From Candidatus Gastranaerophilales bacterium (GTDB lineage Bacteria; Cyanobacteriota; Vampirovibrionia; Gastranaerophilales; Gastranaerophilaceae), in assembly GCA_944325525.1 (NCBI GenBank), contig CALVAK010000019.1, positions 1-42,459 of the forward strand: a DNA stretch of 42,459 bases. The letters run 5' to 3'. The notes under the pieces are model-generated. The model saw only the letters and a program-made list of their open reading frames with translations. It did not search any database and was not told the origin of the DNA. Within the stretch, counting starts at the first letter, position 1. Each line of letters opens with the position of its first letter. This document shows, piece after piece, positions 42,355-42,459 of the stretch. A program made the translations under genes and the position numbers.

Positions 42355-42459
42355 AATTTAATCTCTAATATATTTATTTATTTTCAACATTATATGTAAA
42401 GTTTTGTAAATTTTAGTATATACTCGTTTTTCTTTTGTTTATTGGTTTTTTGTCTTTTT

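Overview
The window is AT-rich DNA with dense gene packing, Gram-negative envelope genes (TolC, a GT9 heptosyltransferase-like enzyme, an SLH-domain surface protein), a bacterial RNase P RNA and no photosynthesis genes. The SLH protein together with many short lineage-type proteins fits a non-photosynthetic relative of Cyanobacteria (Vampirovibrionia/Melainabacteria, probably Gastranaerophilales). This placement is inferred from gene style, not from a marker-gene tree.

Positions 1 to about 9830 look like the right-hand part of an integrated mobile element whose left end lies outside the window. It carries a cargo pair made of a coiled-coil histidine kinase (5' truncated) and a receiver protein with an RNxxxH (HEPN-like) C-terminus. 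It also has an XRE repressor-like gene, two secreted proteins, a lone OmpR-type winged-helix protein behind three dyad repeats, a DnaG-zinc-finger/Toprim/P-loop primase-helicase, an AT-rich repeat region that could be an origin, an excisionase-like HTH protein and a tyrosine integrase. It ends at tRNA-Arg(TCT): an intact tRNA at 9713-9786 lies beside a second tRNA-Arg(TCT) cut off in its T-arm at 9831-9884. No capsid, terminase or conjugation genes are visible.

From 10126 on the DNA looks chromosomal. It holds a GT-C-like membrane protein, a radical SAM protein with unusual N-terminal cysteines, and a secreted DUF1893-DUF362 fusion. A LysR regulator lies divergent to an acetyltransferase / FMN-reductase / HMGL-aldolase group. 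Next come a serpin-like exported protein, a TreZ/GlgB-like GH13 enzyme, rubrerythrin, a CHASE2-GGDEF diguanylate cyclase, the SLH protein, TolC and alanine racemase. Two tandem paralogous GT-C proteins run into a ClpX-type zinc-finger protein and a matrixin-like protease. The window closes with rnpB, two coupled membrane proteins, tRNA-Arg(CCG), Hsp20 and GT9.

Two features stand out as possibly undescribed. One is the receiver-HEPN two-component cargo pair. The other is a short N-terminal [ILV]-S-F-[KG]-x motif that recurs in five otherwise unrelated proteins without signal peptides (with two weaker cases), as if it were a shared targeting or processing tag.
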